Part shown: one piece after another, positions 5,901-6,168 of the stretch
How the letters are laid out: every line of letters starts with the position of its first letter
How positions within the stretch are numbered: position 1 is the first letter of the stretch
Notes under the pieces: generated by a model
Database searches by the model: none
What the model saw: the letters and a program-made list of their open reading frames with translations, nothing else
Told to the model about the DNA's origin: nothing
Program-made: the position numbers and the translations under genes
Assembly (NCBI GenBank): GCA_021785115.1
Contig: JAJYGO010000059.1
Span: 1-6,168, forward strand
Direction of reading: 5' to 3'
Length of the DNA: 6,168 bases
DNA from: Chloroflexota bacterium
Lineage (GTDB): Bacteria; Chloroflexota; Limnocylindria; Limnocylindrales; CSP1-4

Positions 5901-6168
5901 GTGAGCGACGTCGTCATCTCGGTCGAGGGGCTCGGGAAGCGGTACCGGATCGCGCACCAGCGTGACGGCTACGGGCGGCTGACCGAGTCGCTGCAGAACG
6001 CCATCCTCGCTCCCGTGGACCGGCTGCGCGGCGCGCGGCCGCAGACCAGCGAGTGGATCTGGGCCCTCCGCGACGTGTCCTTCGAGGTCCACCGCGGTGA
6101 CGTCGTCGGGGTGATCGGCCGGAACGGCGCCGGGAAGACCACGCTGCTCAAGGTGCTGTCCCGCATCA
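5901..6168 (+). CDS. ABC polysaccharide exporter, ATP-binding subunit (Wzt/TagH-like), 3' end beyond window
   Basis: The first 89 codons of the ATPase that pairs with the preceding permease. The GTG at 5901 follows the permease stop (5897-5899) after a single base, so the two are surely cotranscribed and probably translationally coupled. The product begins [20 protein letters not shown]. An insertion of about 30 residues rich in Arg and Leu follows (21-51), and then [20 protein letters not shown] and the Walker A motif GRNGAGKTT (73-81). This long segment between the first strand and the Walker A is typical of Wzt and TagH and unlike importer ATPases. The signature motif, Walker B and any C-terminal carbohydrate-binding domain lie past position 6168, so I cannot tell whether it is a Wzt of the kind that recognises a chain terminus. 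Confidence 0.92.
   Translation, partial: MSDVVISVEGLGKRYRIAHQRDGYGRLTESLQNAILAPVDRLRGARPQTSEWIWALRDVSFEVHRGDVVGVIGRNGAGKTTLLKVLSRI

Noticed and set aside
4736..5917. A 393-codon minus-strand open frame opposite the permease
   Set aside because: Its product is dominated by Arg, Glu, Asp, His and Gly, with no domain, and it is antisense to an unmistakable ABC permease. Long antisense frames are expected at about 95% GC3.

Overview
This is a high-GC bacterial window that carries part of a surface-polysaccharide locus: four intact glycosyltransferase domains in three genes, two glycosyltransferase remnants, and the start of an ABC-2 polysaccharide export operon. High G+C, frequent GTG starts and tightly packed genes suggest a high-GC phylum such as Actinomycetota or Chloroflexota. 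No marker here settles the taxon.

Layout. Positions 69 to about 475 (minus strand) hold the C-terminal half of a GT4 glycosyltransferase with no N-terminal domain and a broken frame. A complete GT2 glycosyltransferase follows (563-1498, minus). A 128-bp divergent intergenic region (1499-1626) separates it from a 710-residue plus-strand protein (1627-3759) that joins a GT4 glycosyltransferase to a WecG/TagA/CpsF (GT26) transferase. A second intact GT4 gene (minus, start best placed at 4850, stop at 3687) converges on it, and the two coding 3' ends overlap by 73 nt. Upstream of that GT4 gene, 4870-4968 (minus) keeps only the first ~23 codons of another GT2 gene. On the plus strand, the permease (5063-5899) and the ATPase (from 5901, cut by the window end) of a Wzm/Wzt- or TagG/TagH-type exporter complete the window.

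How it fits together. GT26 enzymes usually add the second sugar to undecaprenyl-diphosphate-linked GlcNAc. GT2 and GT4 enzymes extend the chain at the cytoplasmic face, and Wzm/Wzt-type exporters flip the finished polymer. The window is therefore best read as assembly and export of an O-antigen, teichoic-acid-like or other ABC-dependent glycan.

Main observation. The locus looks mosaic. The two truncated genes lie on the same strand at the two ends of a ~4.3-kb block holding the three intact glycosyltransferase genes. By rough hand count of sample stretches, the exporter and both remnants have about 88-95% G/C at third codon positions, against about 70-80% for the intact genes. The simplest reading is that an incoming glycosyltransferase cassette replaced the middle of an older minus-strand operon, leaving the head of one GT2 gene and the tail of one GT4 gene. 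A chimeric assembly is the main alternative. I see no tRNA, rRNA, CRISPR array, transposase or convincing terminator.
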